Shown here: one piece after another, positions 48,509 to 56,759 of the stretch
How positions within the stretch are numbered: position 1 is the stretch's first letter
Layout: the number at the start of each line of letters is the position of its first letter
Source: Amycolatopsis sp. WAC 01376
Lineage (GTDB): Bacteria > Actinomycetota > Actinomycetes > Mycobacteriales > Pseudonocardiaceae
DNA length: 64,000 nt
NCBI RefSeq assembly: GCF_003947415.1
Contig: NZ_QHKL01000003.1
Coordinates: forward strand, 434,001 to 498,000
Direction of reading: 5' to 3'
Notes under the pieces: model-generated
The model's database searches: none
What the model was told of the DNA's origin: nothing
The model's input: the letters and a program-made list of their open reading frames with translations, nothing else
Program-made: the position numbers and the translations under genes

Positions 48509-50773
48509 ATGACCGACTCCACCGGAGTCACCGTGCACGAAACCGAAGCCGTGATCGACAACGGCCGTTTCGGCACCCGCACCGTCCGCTTCGAGACCGG
48601 CCGTCTGGCCCGTCAGGCCGCAGGCGCTGTCGTCGCGTACCTCGACGAAGAGACCATGCTGCTCTCGGCGACCACCGCCTCGAAGCACCCGAAGGACCAC
48701 TTCGACTTCTTCCCGCTGACCGTGGACGTCGAGGAGCGGATGTACGCCGCCGGACGCATCCCCGGCGCGTTCTTCCGTCGCGAGGGTCGCCCGTCGACCG
48801 ACGCGATCCTGACCTGCCGCCTGATCGACCGGCCGCTGCGCCCGTCGTTCACCGACGGTCTCCGCAACGAGATCCAGGTCGTCATCACCGTCCAGAGCCT
48901 CAACCCGGACGACCCGTACGACGTGCTCGCGATCAACGCGGCTTCGGCCTCGACCCAGATCGCCGGCCTGCCGTTCTCCGGTCCGGTCGGCGGCGTCCGC
49001 GTCGCGCTGATCGAGGGCCAGTGGGTCGCGTTCCCGACCTGGAAGCAGCTGGAAGAGGCCACCTTCAACATGGTGGTCGCCGGCCGCATCGTCGGTGACG
49101 ACGTCGCGATCATGATGGTCGAGGCCGAGGCCACCGACAAGACGCTCGACCTGATCGCGGACGGCGGCAAGTCGCCGGACGAGATCGCCGTCGCCGAGGG
49201 CCTCGAGGCCTCGAAGCCGTTCATCAAGGTGCTGTGCGAGGCCCAGCAGCAGCTGGCCGACGTCGCCGCCAAGCCGACCGGTGAGTTCCCGGTCTTCCTC
49301 GCCTTCGAGCAGGACGCGTTCGACGCCGTCGCCGCCATCGCGACCGACGACCTCGCCAACGCCCTGACCATCGCGGGCAAGCAGGACCGCGACAACGCGA
49401 CCGACCAGGTCAAGGCCGCGGTGCTGGAGAAGATCGGCCTTGGCGAGGGCGAAGCCTTCCAGGGCCGCGAGAAGGAGATCGGCGCGGCGTTCAAGGCCCT
49501 GTCGAAGAAGATCATGCGCAAGCGCGTCCTCACGGACAAGATCCGCATGGACGGCCGCGGCCTGACCGACATCCGGTCGCTCGCCGCCGAGGTCGCCGTG
49601 ATCCCGCGGGCGCACGGTTCCGCGCTGTTCGAGCGCGGTGAGACCCAGATCCTGGGCGTCACCACGCTGAACATGCTCCGCATGGAGCAGCAGATCGACT
49701 CGCTCTCCCCGGAGACCACGAAGCGGTACCTGCACCACTACAACTTCCCGCCGTTCTCCACCGGCGAGACCGGCCGCGTCGGTTCGCCGAAGCGGCGCGA
49801 GATCGGCCACGGCATGCTCGCCGAGCGCGCCCTGGTCCCGGTCCTGCCGAAGCGTGACGAGTTCCCGTACGCGATCCGTCAGGTCTCCGAGGCGCTGGGC
49901 TCCAACGGCTCCACCTCGATGGGCTCGGTCTGCGCCTCGACCATGGGTCTGCTGAACGCGGGTGTCCCGCTGAAGGCGCCGGTCGCCGGCATCGCCATGG
50001 GCCTCATCTCCGACGAGGTCGACGGCGAGACCCGCTACGTCGCGCTGACCGACATCCTCGGTGCCGAGGACGCCATGGGCGACATGGACTTCAAGGTCGC
50101 CGGCACCAAGGACATCATCACCGCGCTGCAGCTGGACACGAAGCTCGACGGCATCCCGTCGGAGGTCCTCGCGGCCGCGCTGAAGCAGGCGAAGGACGCT
50201 CGCCTCACCATCCTGGAGGTCATCGCCGAGGCGATCGACGGCCCGGACGAGATGAGCCCGTACGCCCCGCGCGTCACCAGCGTGAAGATCCCGGTGGACA
50301 AGATCGGCGAGGTCATCGGCCCGAAGGGCAAGATGATCAACTCGATCACCGAGGAGACCGGCGCCGACATCTCCATCGAGGACGACGGCACGATCTACGT
50401 CGGTGCGGCCGACGGCCCGTCGGCGGAGGCGGCGATCGACAAGATCAACGCCATCGCCAACCCGCAGCTGCCCAAGGTCGGCGAGCGCTTCCTCGGCACC
50501 GTGGTGAAGACGGCCGCGTTCGGCGCGTTCGTCTCGCTGCTGCCGGGCAAGGACGGCCTGGTGCACATCTCGAAGCTGGGCAACGGCAAGCGGATCAACA
50601 AGGTCGAAGACGTGGTCAACGTGGGCGACAAGCTCCGCGTCGAGATCGCCGACATCGACAACCGCGGCAAGATCAGCCTGATCGTGGTCCAGGAAGAGGA
50701 CACGGCGGACGCCAAGGACGCGAAGGCGGCCGAAGGCGAGAAGGCCGACGCTCCGAAGGTCGACGCACAGTAG
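48509..50773 (+). CDS. pnp: Polynucleotide phosphorylase (PNPase)
   Basis: A 754-residue 3'-5' phosphorolytic exoribonuclease; in actinomycetes the enzyme also adds 3' tails. Two RNase PH cores are present: RFGTRTVRFETGRLARQA with LTCRLIDRPLRP, and RGLTDIRSLAAEVAVIPRAHGS with FPYAIRQVSEALGSNGSTSM. The KH domain (GEVIGPKGKMINSI) and S1 domain (GTVVKTAAFGAFVSLLPG) follow. The tail is Ala/Lys/Asp-rich. ATG 48509 has AGAGGAGA upstream. The following 55-bp hairpin (50796) lies 22 nt after the stop. Confidence 0.97.
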   Translation: MTDSTGVTVHETEAVIDNGRFGTRTVRFETGRLARQAAGAVVAYLDEETMLLSATTASKHPKDHFDFFPLTVDVEERMYAAGRIPGAFFRREGRPSTDAILTCRLIDRPLRPSFTDGLRNEIQVVITVQSLNPDDPYDVLAINAASASTQIAGLPFSGPVGGVRVALIEGQWVAFPTWKQLEEATFNMVVAGRIVGDDVAIMMVEAEATDKTLDLIADGGKSPDEIAVAEGLEASKPFIKVLCEAQQQLADVAAKPTGEFPVFLAFEQDAFDAVAAIATDDLANALTIAGKQDRDNATDQVKAAVLEKIGLGEGEAFQGREKEIGAAFKALSKKIMRKRVLTDKIRMDGRGLTDIRSLAAEVAVIPRAHGSALFERGETQILGVTTLNMLRMEQQIDSLSPETTKRYLHHYNFPPFSTGETGRVGSPKRREIGHGMLAERALVPVLPKRDEFPYAIRQVSEALGSNGSTSMGSVCASTMGLLNAGVPLKAPVAGIAMGLISDEVDGETRYVALTDILGAEDAMGDMDFKVAGTKDIITALQLDTKLDGIPSEVLAAALKQAKDARLTILEVIAEAIDGPDEMSPYAPRVTSVKIPVDKIGEVIGPKGKMINSITEETGADISIEDDGTIYVGAADGPSAEAAIDKINAIANPQLPKVGERFLGTVVKTAAFGAFVSLLPGKDGLVHISKLGNGKRINKVEDVVNVGDKLRVEIADIDNRGKISLIVVQEEDTADAKDAKAAEGEKADAPKVDAQ

Positions 50774-50795
50774 GTCCGGCCAGATCGATGTGAAA

Positions 50796-50850
50796 CGTCA
50801 TGAAAGGGTCGTTCAGGACATTTTTCGTCCTGAACGACCCTTTCATGACA
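50796..50850. repeat. 55-bp hairpin element (family A, GTCATGAAAGGGTCG type)
   Basis: The arms are identical to the 25030 element except the outermost base. The loop ATTTTTC replaces AAAAAAT. It sits between pnp and the M16 protease gene and would end the pnp transcript or attenuate the next gene. Confidence 0.9.
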
Positions 50851-50867
50851 TGTGAGTAAGGGATCCG

Positions 50868-52232
50868 TTGGCTCGTCAGATCTTTGGGCACGAACAGCCC
50901 GTCGGCAGCACCCGCACGCTGGAGTCCACTTCGGACGGTGCGGTGGTCAAGCGCAGTGTGCTCGCCGGAGGGCTGCGGGTCATCACCGAACATGTGCCCG
51001 CCTCCCGGTCGGTGACGGTCGGGCTGTGGGTCGGGGTCGGATCCCGTGACGAGCCTTCGTCGGTCGAGGGCGCGGCGCACTACCTCGAGCACCTGCTGTT
51101 CAAGGGCACCACGAACCGCGACGCCACTCAGATCGCCGAAGAGATCGACGCGGTCGGTGGCGAGTTCAACGCCTTCACAGCGAAGGAGCACACCTGCTAC
51201 TACGCGCAGGTGCTCGACGAGGATCTGCCGCTCGCGATGGATCTCGTCACCGACGTCGTGTTCGAGGCGCTGTGCACGGACAAGGACGTCGAGACCGAGC
51301 GCAGTGTCGTGCTCGAAGAGATCTCGATGCGTGACGACGACCCCGAAGACCTGCTGCACGAGACGTTCGTCGGCGCGATCCTGGGGGATCACGCGCTGGG
51401 CCGTCCGGTGCTCGGCAGCGAGAAGTCCATCGTGGAGATGTCCGCGTCGGCGCTGCGCGGGTTCTACCGTCGCCGCTACACGCTGCCGCGGATGGTGCTC
51501 GCCGTCGCCGGGAACATCGAGCACACTCAGGTGCTTCGCTTGGTGCGCAAGGCTTTGCGGCACAAGCTGACCGGCACGGCGACACCGGTGGCGCCGCGCG
51601 GCGGCCGTGCGCGGATCGCGATGGCGCCGAAGCTCGCGCTGCACACCGACGACACCGAGCAGGCGCACGTGATGCTCGGCCTGCGGTCCCTTTCGCGGCA
51701 CGACGACCGCCGGTTCGCGCAGTCGGTGCTCAACGCCGCGCTCGGCGGCGGCATGAGTTCGCGGCTGTTCCAGGAGGTCCGCGAGAAGCGCGGGCTGGCG
51801 TACCAGGTGTACTCGTCCGTCGCGAGCTACGCCGACGCCGGGCACATGGCGGTGTACGCGGGCTGCCAGCCGGAGAAGCTCGGCGAGGTCGCCGGGCTGA
51901 TCCGCGAGGTGCTCGAAGTCGTCGGCAAGGACGGGCTGAGCGAAGCCGAGGTCGCGCGGGCGAAGGGGCAGTTGCGGGGCGGGCTCGTGCTCGGTCTCGA
52001 GGACACCTCGTCGCGGATGTCGCGGATCGGCAAGAACGAGCTGAACTACGGTCGCTATCTCGGCGTCGACGACACGGTGGCGCGGATCGACGCCGTCACC
52101 ACCGAAGAGGTCTGTGCGCTCGCTCGCACTCTGCTGCGCCGCCCTGGTGGCGTGTCGGCGGCGGCGGTGGTCGGGCCGTACGCTCACGCCGACGACCTTC
52201 CGGACGATCTGCACGAGGTGATCGCATCATGA
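50868..52232 (+). CDS. M16-family zinc peptidase (processing-peptidase-like)
   Basis: A 454-residue M16 protease. The inverted zinc motif H-x-x-E-H lies in AAHYLEHLLFKGT (His71, Glu74, His75), with the second glutamate region in VVLEEISMRDDDPEDLLHE. The C-terminal R/Y-type signature is in REKRGLAYQVYSS. Single-chain actinobacterial members next to pnp are conserved but without assigned substrate. The start is TTG 50868, supported by AAGGGA upstream and the family N-terminus. It overlaps dapB by 4 nt. Confidence 0.9.
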   Translation: MARQIFGHEQPVGSTRTLESTSDGAVVKRSVLAGGLRVITEHVPASRSVTVGLWVGVGSRDEPSSVEGAAHYLEHLLFKGTTNRDATQIAEEIDAVGGEFNAFTAKEHTCYYAQVLDEDLPLAMDLVTDVVFEALCTDKDVETERSVVLEEISMRDDDPEDLLHETFVGAILGDHALGRPVLGSEKSIVEMSASALRGFYRRRYTLPRMVLAVAGNIEHTQVLRLVRKALRHKLTGTATPVAPRGGRARIAMAPKLALHTDDTEQAHVMLGLRSLSRHDDRRFAQSVLNAALGGGMSSRLFQEVREKRGLAYQVYSSVASYADAGHMAVYAGCQPEKLGEVAGLIREVLEVVGKDGLSEAEVARAKGQLRGGLVLGLEDTSSRMSRIGKNELNYGRYLGVDDTVARIDAVTTEEVCALARTLLRRPGGVSAAAVVGPYAHADDLPDDLHEVIAS

Positions 52233-52975
52233 CCGCTGGAATTCGCGTCGGTGTGCTGGGCGCACGCGGCCGGATGGGCCAGGAAGTGGTCAACGCCGTC
52301 AACGGCGCCGACGACATGGAGCTCGTCGCCGCGCTCGACGCCGGTGACGACCTGTCGGCGCTCAAGCAGGCGCAGGTCGTCGTCGATTTCACCCACCCCG
52401 ACGCGGTGATGGGCAACCTGGAGTTCCTGACCGGCAACGGGATCCACGCCGTCGTCGGCACCACCGGGTTCAGCGAGGAGCGGCTGGAGAAGCTGGGCTC
52501 GTGGCTCGCGGCCGACCCGTCGCTCGGCGTGCTCATCGCGCCGAACTTCGCGCTCGGCGCGGTGCTGGCGATGCGGTTCGCCCAGCAGGCGGCGCGGTTC
52601 TACAACTCGGCCGAGGTCATCGAACTGCACCACAACCGCAAGGCCGACGCGCCTTCCGGCACCGCCGCGCACACCGCGCGGCTGATCGGCGAAGCCCGTG
52701 CCGCGGCCGGTCTCGAACCGGGCGACGACGCGACGACGTCCGAAATGGACGGTGCCCGCGGCGCACTCGTCGACGACGTCCGCGTGCACTCGGTCCGGCT
52801 TCCCGGGCTGGTGGCGCACGAGGAGATCCTGTTCGGCGGCGAGGGCGAGACCCTGACCATCCGGCACGATTCGCTGCACCGCACGTCGTTCATGCCGGGC
52901 GTGCTGCTCGGCGTGCGCTCGGTGCTCACCCGGCCCGGCCTGACGGTCGGTCTCGAGAACATCCTCGACCTGTGA
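52229..52975 (+). CDS. dapB: 4-hydroxy-tetrahydrodipicolinate reductase
   Basis: A 248-residue DapB for lysine and diaminopimelate synthesis. It has the nucleotide motif VGVLGARGRMGQEVV, VVVDFTHPDAVMGN, GTTGFSEE and the substrate signature ELHHNRKADAPSGTA. The ATG overlaps the M16 stop (ATGA), and the stop overlaps the next gene (GTGA), so three proteins are coupled. dapA lies 9 kb downstream. Confidence 0.96.
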   Translation: MTAGIRVGVLGARGRMGQEVVNAVNGADDMELVAALDAGDDLSALKQAQVVVDFTHPDAVMGNLEFLTGNGIHAVVGTTGFSEERLEKLGSWLAADPSLGVLIAPNFALGAVLAMRFAQQAARFYNSAEVIELHHNRKADAPSGTAAHTARLIGEARAAAGLEPGDDATTSEMDGARGALVDDVRVHSVRLPGLVAHEEILFGGEGETLTIRHDSLHRTSFMPGVLLGVRSVLTRPGLTVGLENILDL

Positions 52976-53421
52976 GGGCCCGCAACTTCGCGCTGGTGAT
53001 GACGGCGGCGCTCGCCGTCTACGTCGTCCTGCTGGCGGGCCGGGGCATCGCGTTGGTGCGCACCGGTGAGACGGTGCCGGTGCTCTTCGGCATCGGCGTC
53101 CTGCTGCTGCCGCTGCTCGGCGTCTGGATCATCGTGACCACCTGGCGTTCCGGCGTCCAGATCCAGCGGCTTTCGCGGCGGCTGGACGAAGAAGGCGGCC
53201 TGCCCGACGTCTCCGACCTGCCTCGGCGGCCTTCGGGCCGGGTGGATCGCGACGCCGCGGACGCCTGGTTCGACGAGCGCCGGGCCGAGGTCGAGGCGGA
53301 TCAGGAGAACTGGCGCGTCTGGTACCGGCTGGCGTACGCGTACGAGATCGCCGGCGACCGGAAACGAGCCCGCGCGACGATGCGGCGTGCCGTCGAACTC
53401 GAAGCCGCTTCCCGCGATTAG
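52972..53421 (+). CDS. Membrane protein with a TPR-like C-terminus
   Basis: A 149-residue protein with two membrane helices (about 5-25 and 36-56) and a soluble C-terminus whose end resembles one tetratricopeptide unit (WRVWYRLAYAYEIAGDRKRARATMRRAVELE). GTG 52972 overlaps the dapB stop by 4 nt. Similar small proteins follow dapB in other actinobacteria. No function is assigned. Confidence 0.82.
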   Translation: MRARNFALVMTAALAVYVVLLAGRGIALVRTGETVPVLFGIGVLLLPLLGVWIIVTTWRSGVQIQRLSRRLDEEGGLPDVSDLPRRPSGRVDRDAADAWFDERRAEVEADQENWRVWYRLAYAYEIAGDRKRARATMRRAVELEAASRD

Positions 53422-53444
53422 TGCGGGGCCTCGTCCGGCGAGCA

Positions 53445-53499
53445 TGTCGCGAAAGCCACTTTCGGGACGCCAGAGGTCGCGAAAGTGGCTTTCGCGACC
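53445..53499. repeat. 55-bp hairpin element (family A, GTCGCGAAAGCCA type)
   Basis: Arms of 23 matching bases with one internal mismatch surround the loop GCCAGAG. Each arm contains the dyad CGAAAG-CCA-CTTTCG or its complement, so two short hairpins can replace the long one. Confidence 0.85.
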
Positions 53500-53530
53500 A
53501 ACCCGACCCACCACGTCACGTTCGCCATAT

Positions 53531-53554
53531 CCCGCATTTAGTCCTCTGAATGCG
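53531..53554. repeat. Solo arm of family B palindrome
   Basis: This 24-bp sequence begins CCCGCATTTAGTCCTCTG and matches the left arm of 43270-43337 except for two G-to-A changes. No second arm is present. The changes make CGCATT and AATGCG complementary, so the solo arm can fold by itself. Confidence 0.7.
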
Positions 53555-53559
53555 TGGGC

Positions 53560-54081
53560 TCAGTAGTGGAACCAGCCCGCGAACAGCGCGGGGGAGGCGG
53601 CCAGCAGGCTGAAGCGCAGCCAGCGGCCGAGGAACCCGGTGGCCAGGAACGTCGTCAGCGGCATCCGGACCAGCCCCGCGAGCACACTCGTGGCCATGTA
53701 CGGCGGCAGGCCGACGACCGAACTCACCCCGTACGTGCCCGCCATCCAGTGCGGATGCCGATGGCAGCGTTCACGCAGGGCGTCGAGCCGGGCACGCATC
53801 TTCTTGGTCCGTGCCTGCCACCGTTCCCGGCGCGGGGTCGGCGGCCGCTCCCGGTGCAGGCGGTCGTGCAGCGGTTTCGGCAGTTTGATCGTGCCCTTCG
53901 CGGCGAGGTAGTAGAGCGTCTTCCCGCCGACCTGGCCCGCCGCGACGATGGCGCCGAGCAGCAGCCACGGCATCGTCGGCTGGCTCGCGCACAGGCCGAT
54001 GAGGAACATCTCGATGCTGACCACGGGCAGGATCGCCGAACCGAAGGCGACGCCGAACGACAGGAGCAACCAGCCCACCAT
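53560..54081 (-). CDS. Small VTT/YqaA-like membrane protein
   Basis: A 173-residue protein with several membrane segments (starting MVGWLLLSFGVAFGSAILPV and PWLLLGAIVAAGQVGGK). A basic cytoplasmic loop (LHDRLHRERPPTPRRERW) precedes GVSSVVGLPPYMATSVLAGL with TTFLATGFLGRWLRF. The last part resembles the VTT/SNARE-associated (YqaA/DedA) domain. It is convergent with the dapB operon and separated from it by two repeats. Confidence 0.78.
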   Translation of the reverse strand: MVGWLLLSFGVAFGSAILPVVSIEMFLIGLCASQPTMPWLLLGAIVAAGQVGGKTLYYLAAKGTIKLPKPLHDRLHRERPPTPRRERWQARTKKMRARLDALRERCHRHPHWMAGTYGVSSVVGLPPYMATSVLAGLVRMPLTTFLATGFLGRWLRFSLLAASPALFAGWFHY

Positions 54082-54230
54082 CGTTGCCTCCCCGTTACCT
54101 TCGTCTTCTCCAAGCTATCAGTTGAAAACCAGGACGCACTGGGGACAGCCCCCGTTCCCGGGTTCGGGGCCGCACCAGAAGATCACCTGTTCGTCGGCTC
54201 GCGGCCACCTGCCGCTGCCATGCTGAATCC

Positions 54231-54830
54231 GTGGCCGACGTGCACGACGCGGTCCGCGGCAAGGATTTCGCGGATCGCTTCGCCGACTTCTGCGCGGCCG
54301 TGGTCCGGCGCCTCCCCTTCGGGCTTTCCCGGCTGGTGGCGCCGAGTTTCCTCGGTTTCGCGCTCATCAACGGGTTCACCTTCGGGGTCGACCTGATCTT
54401 GCTGACCCTGCTCCGGAGCTGGCTCGGTCTGCCGGTGTGGCTGGCGATCACGATCGCCTACGCGACGGCGTTCGGGTTGAGCTTCGTGCTGAACCGCGGC
54501 ATGAACTTCCGCTCGCACGCGCCCGTCGGCAGACAAGCGGTGCTGTACGTCGTCGCGATCGTCGTCAACTATGTGGCGTTCCTGCTCGGTGTCGGCGCGG
54601 GACTGGCCGCGCTGGGCGTCGACTACCGGCTCTCCCGGCTCATCGCCGGGGCGTGCGAAGGCGTCTTCATGTACTCGGTGATGCGCTGGGTGGTGTTCGC
54701 GAAGTCAGGGAGCGAGCTCGAGGTCGAGGCCACCGGTGAGCCGGACTTCGCGCACGTTCGTGCTTCCGGTGTCGAGGATCCGGACCGTCCCGTCGGGGGA
54801 CCAGCCCGCGCGCCGGAAGAAGCCCAGTGA
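54231..54830 (+). CDS. GtrA-family membrane protein
   Basis: A 199-residue protein with four membrane helices of the GtrA type (FLGFALINGFTFGVDLILLT, AITIAYATAFGLSFVLNRGM with FRSH, and the terminal GVFMYSVMRWVVF). GtrA proteins are thought to help move polyprenyl-linked sugars across the membrane. The core ends near residue 160; the remaining roughly 40 residues are acidic and are encoded antisense to the convergent GNAT gene (126-bp overlap). The start is GTG 54231. Confidence 0.82.
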   Translation: MADVHDAVRGKDFADRFADFCAAVVRRLPFGLSRLVAPSFLGFALINGFTFGVDLILLTLLRSWLGLPVWLAITIAYATAFGLSFVLNRGMNFRSHAPVGRQAVLYVVAIVVNYVAFLLGVGAGLAALGVDYRLSRLIAGACEGVFMYSVMRWVVFAKSGSELEVEATGEPDFAHVRASGVEDPDRPVGGPARAPEEAQ

Positions 54831-55265
54831 CGCGTGATCGGTCTGGGCGACCCAGCTGATCCCGCGGGTGGCGCCGTCCTCGCGCAGCCAACCGGAGGCG
54901 TTCGCCAGCAGCCGTCCAGCGTGCCCGCGTCGTCCCCAGCGGGGCTCGACGAGCAGCGAGGCGATGAGCGCCGTCGTCGAAGCGTCCTCGGGCAGCGCTC
55001 CGTCCGCGGTGGCGACCTCGCTCGCCGGAGCGCGGCCGGCGACACAGAAACCGACGGTGAACTCGCCTTCGGTGGCGACGAAGACGCGCGTGCCCGGGTA
55101 CTCGATCGTTTCGGCCCAGGTCTTCTCGAGTTCGACGTCTTCGAGCTCGGCGACGGCTGCTTCGCCGAGCAGTTCGGTGTAGGCGCTTCGCCAGGTGTCG
55201 CGTTGGATGCGCGCGATTTCGGAGGCGTCGGACACGACTGCTGGGCGGACTTCGGCGGCGGCCAT
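54705..55265 (-). CDS. GNAT-family N-acetyltransferase
   Basis: A 186-residue acetyltransferase. It has PAVVSDASEIARIQRDTWRS at the start, SLLVEPRWGRRGHAGRLLAN as the acetyl-CoA pyrophosphate loop (R/Q-x-x-G-x-A type: RRGHAG) and HASLGFFRRAGW as the terminal motif. TAATCT lies 7 nt before ATG 55265, a leaderless start; the longer frame to 55325 is unsupported. Its last 126 bp overlap the 3' end of gtrA on the other strand. The substrate is unknown. Confidence 0.86.
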   Translation of the reverse strand: MAAAEVRPAVVSDASEIARIQRDTWRSAYTELLGEAAVAELEDVELEKTWAETIEYPGTRVFVATEGEFTVGFCVAGRAPASEVATADGALPEDASTTALIASLLVEPRWGRRGHAGRLLANASGWLREDGATRGISWVAQTDHASLGFFRRAGWSPDGTVRILDTGSTNVREVRLTGGLDLELAP

Positions 55266-55324
55266 GTTGCGCAGATTAGCGGTGCGGCCGAAAACTGTCG
55301 GTGGTGGATGGCAGCATTCCGGCA

Positions 55325-56545
55325 ATGAGCACTACGACCATCAGCGGGCCGGTCGCGCGCCGGATCGCACTGGCCGCGCAGGGATTCGCCGAGGCACGTC
55401 CGGGCGGGGCCGTGACGAGGCGGCATCTGCAACGCGTGCTGTCGCGAGTCCAGTTGCTGCAACTGGATTCGGTGAACGTCGCGGTCCGCGCGCACTACAT
55501 GCCGCTGTTCTCCCGGCTCGGCGCGTACGAGCCCGCGCTGGTGGACGACGCGGCCTGGTCCCATTCGGCGCGGAAACCCCGGATGCTGGTCGAATCCTGG
55601 GCGCACGAAGCGAGTTTGCTGCCGATCACGGACTGGCCGCTGCTGCGGTCCGGGGCGAAACGCATGGGCTGGTGGACGAACTACGCGCGGGTGCTGGAGC
55701 AAACACCTCAGCTGGTGGACAACATCCTCACCGTGGTCAAGGAACAGGGGCCGATCGGCGCGGGCGGTATCGAGCGCGCTCTGGAGAGTGAGTCGGGTGG
55801 TTCCAAACCCGGCTCGTGGTGGGAGCGGTCGGAGGTCAAGAAGGCCTGCGAGTGGCTCTTCGGCATGGGCCAGCTGACCACCGGCACGCGCCGCTCGTTC
55901 GAGCGGCTGTACGACCTGACCGAACGCGTCGTCCCGCCGGAGATCCTGTCGCGGACCGTGAGCCCGGAGGAAGGCGCCCGCGAACTGATCACCCGGGCGG
56001 CCGTCGCGCTGGGCATCGGCACCGAACCGGACCTGCGGGACTACTACCGGCTCGGCCCCGACGTCAGCAAGCGGGCGGTGGCCGAACTGGTCGACGCGGG
56101 CGTCCTGGAACCGGTGACCGTGGACGGCTGGCCCGCCCCGGCATACCGGCACGTCGCGGCGAAGGCGCCTCGCACGGTCACCGGCCGCGCGCTGCTGTCG
56201 CCGTTCGACCCGCTGATCTGGGAACGCGCCCGCACCGAGCGCATCTTCGATTTCTTCTACCGCATCGAGATCTACGTTCCCGAGCCGAAACGGATCTACG
56301 GCTACTACGTGTTCCCGTTCCTGCTCGGCGGCGAACTCGTCGGCCGGGTCGACCTCAAATGCGATCGGGCCGCCGGGGTGCTTCGCGTTCAGGGCGCCTT
56401 CGCCGAGCCTGGCGTGGATGTCGCGCGGGTCGCGAGCGAGCTTGCCGGAGAACTGCGGCTGATGGCGGAATGGCAGGGGCTGGACGGGGTCGTGGTGGGG
56501 GAGCGGGGCGATCTCGCTCCGGTGCTTTCGCGCCTCGTGCGCTGA
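55325..56545 (+). CDS. Winged-helix DNA glycosylase-like protein (AlkX/YcaQ type)
   Basis: A 406-residue member of the HTH_42/AlkZ-like superfamily whose studied members unhook alkylated or crosslinked bases. The catalytic-motif region is VQLLQLDSVNVAVRAHYMPL. The Q-L-D triplet matches the QxD form seen in YcaQ/AlkX rather than the QxQ of AlkZ. Winged-helix segments and the C-terminal LSPFDPLIWERARTERIFDF and YYVFPFLLGGELVGRVDLK are family-typical. ATG 55325 is preferred over ATG 55301. It ends 19 nt before a perfect hairpin. Confidence 0.82.
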   Translation: MSTTTISGPVARRIALAAQGFAEARPGGAVTRRHLQRVLSRVQLLQLDSVNVAVRAHYMPLFSRLGAYEPALVDDAAWSHSARKPRMLVESWAHEASLLPITDWPLLRSGAKRMGWWTNYARVLEQTPQLVDNILTVVKEQGPIGAGGIERALESESGGSKPGSWWERSEVKKACEWLFGMGQLTTGTRRSFERLYDLTERVVPPEILSRTVSPEEGARELITRAAVALGIGTEPDLRDYYRLGPDVSKRAVAELVDAGVLEPVTVDGWPAPAYRHVAAKAPRTVTGRALLSPFDPLIWERARTERIFDFFYRIEIYVPEPKRIYGYYVFPFLLGGELVGRVDLKCDRAAGVLRVQGAFAEPGVDVARVASELAGELRLMAEWQGLDGVVVGERGDLAPVLSRLVR

Positions 56546-56566
56546 GCCCTCGTGGCCTCTCGCTAA

Positions 56567-56621
56567 TGCTATGAACGGTCCGTTCCTTGCAAAATTTGCA
56601 AGGAACGGACCGTTCATAGCA
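56567..56621. repeat. 55-bp hairpin element (family A, CTATGAACGGTCCG type), perfect arms
   Basis: Perfect complementarity extends from 56565 to 56623. Each arm carries the inner dyad GAACGG-T-CCGTTC. It lies just after the glycosylase gene. Confidence 0.9.
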
Positions 56622-56686
56622 TTCGGACGGGGCGTGTGAGGCCTCCGGACGGCCAAGTGGCCCGGAGACCCCGCTCAAGAAATGAG

Positions 56687-56738
56687 CGAGGGACCTTCGC
56701 TCCCACCCCCGTGGAAAAGTGAGAGCAAAGGTCCCTCG
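56687..56738 (-). terminator. Terminator after the DUF4097 gene
   Basis: CGAGGGACCTT and AAGGTCCCTCG, extended by imperfect GCTC/GAGC pairs, form a long stem 22 nt downstream of the DUF4097 stop (minus strand). A smaller CGCTCA/TGAGCG hairpin abuts it. Confidence 0.65.
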
Positions 56739-56759
56739 ATCCCCCTGCGGGCCCGCGGC

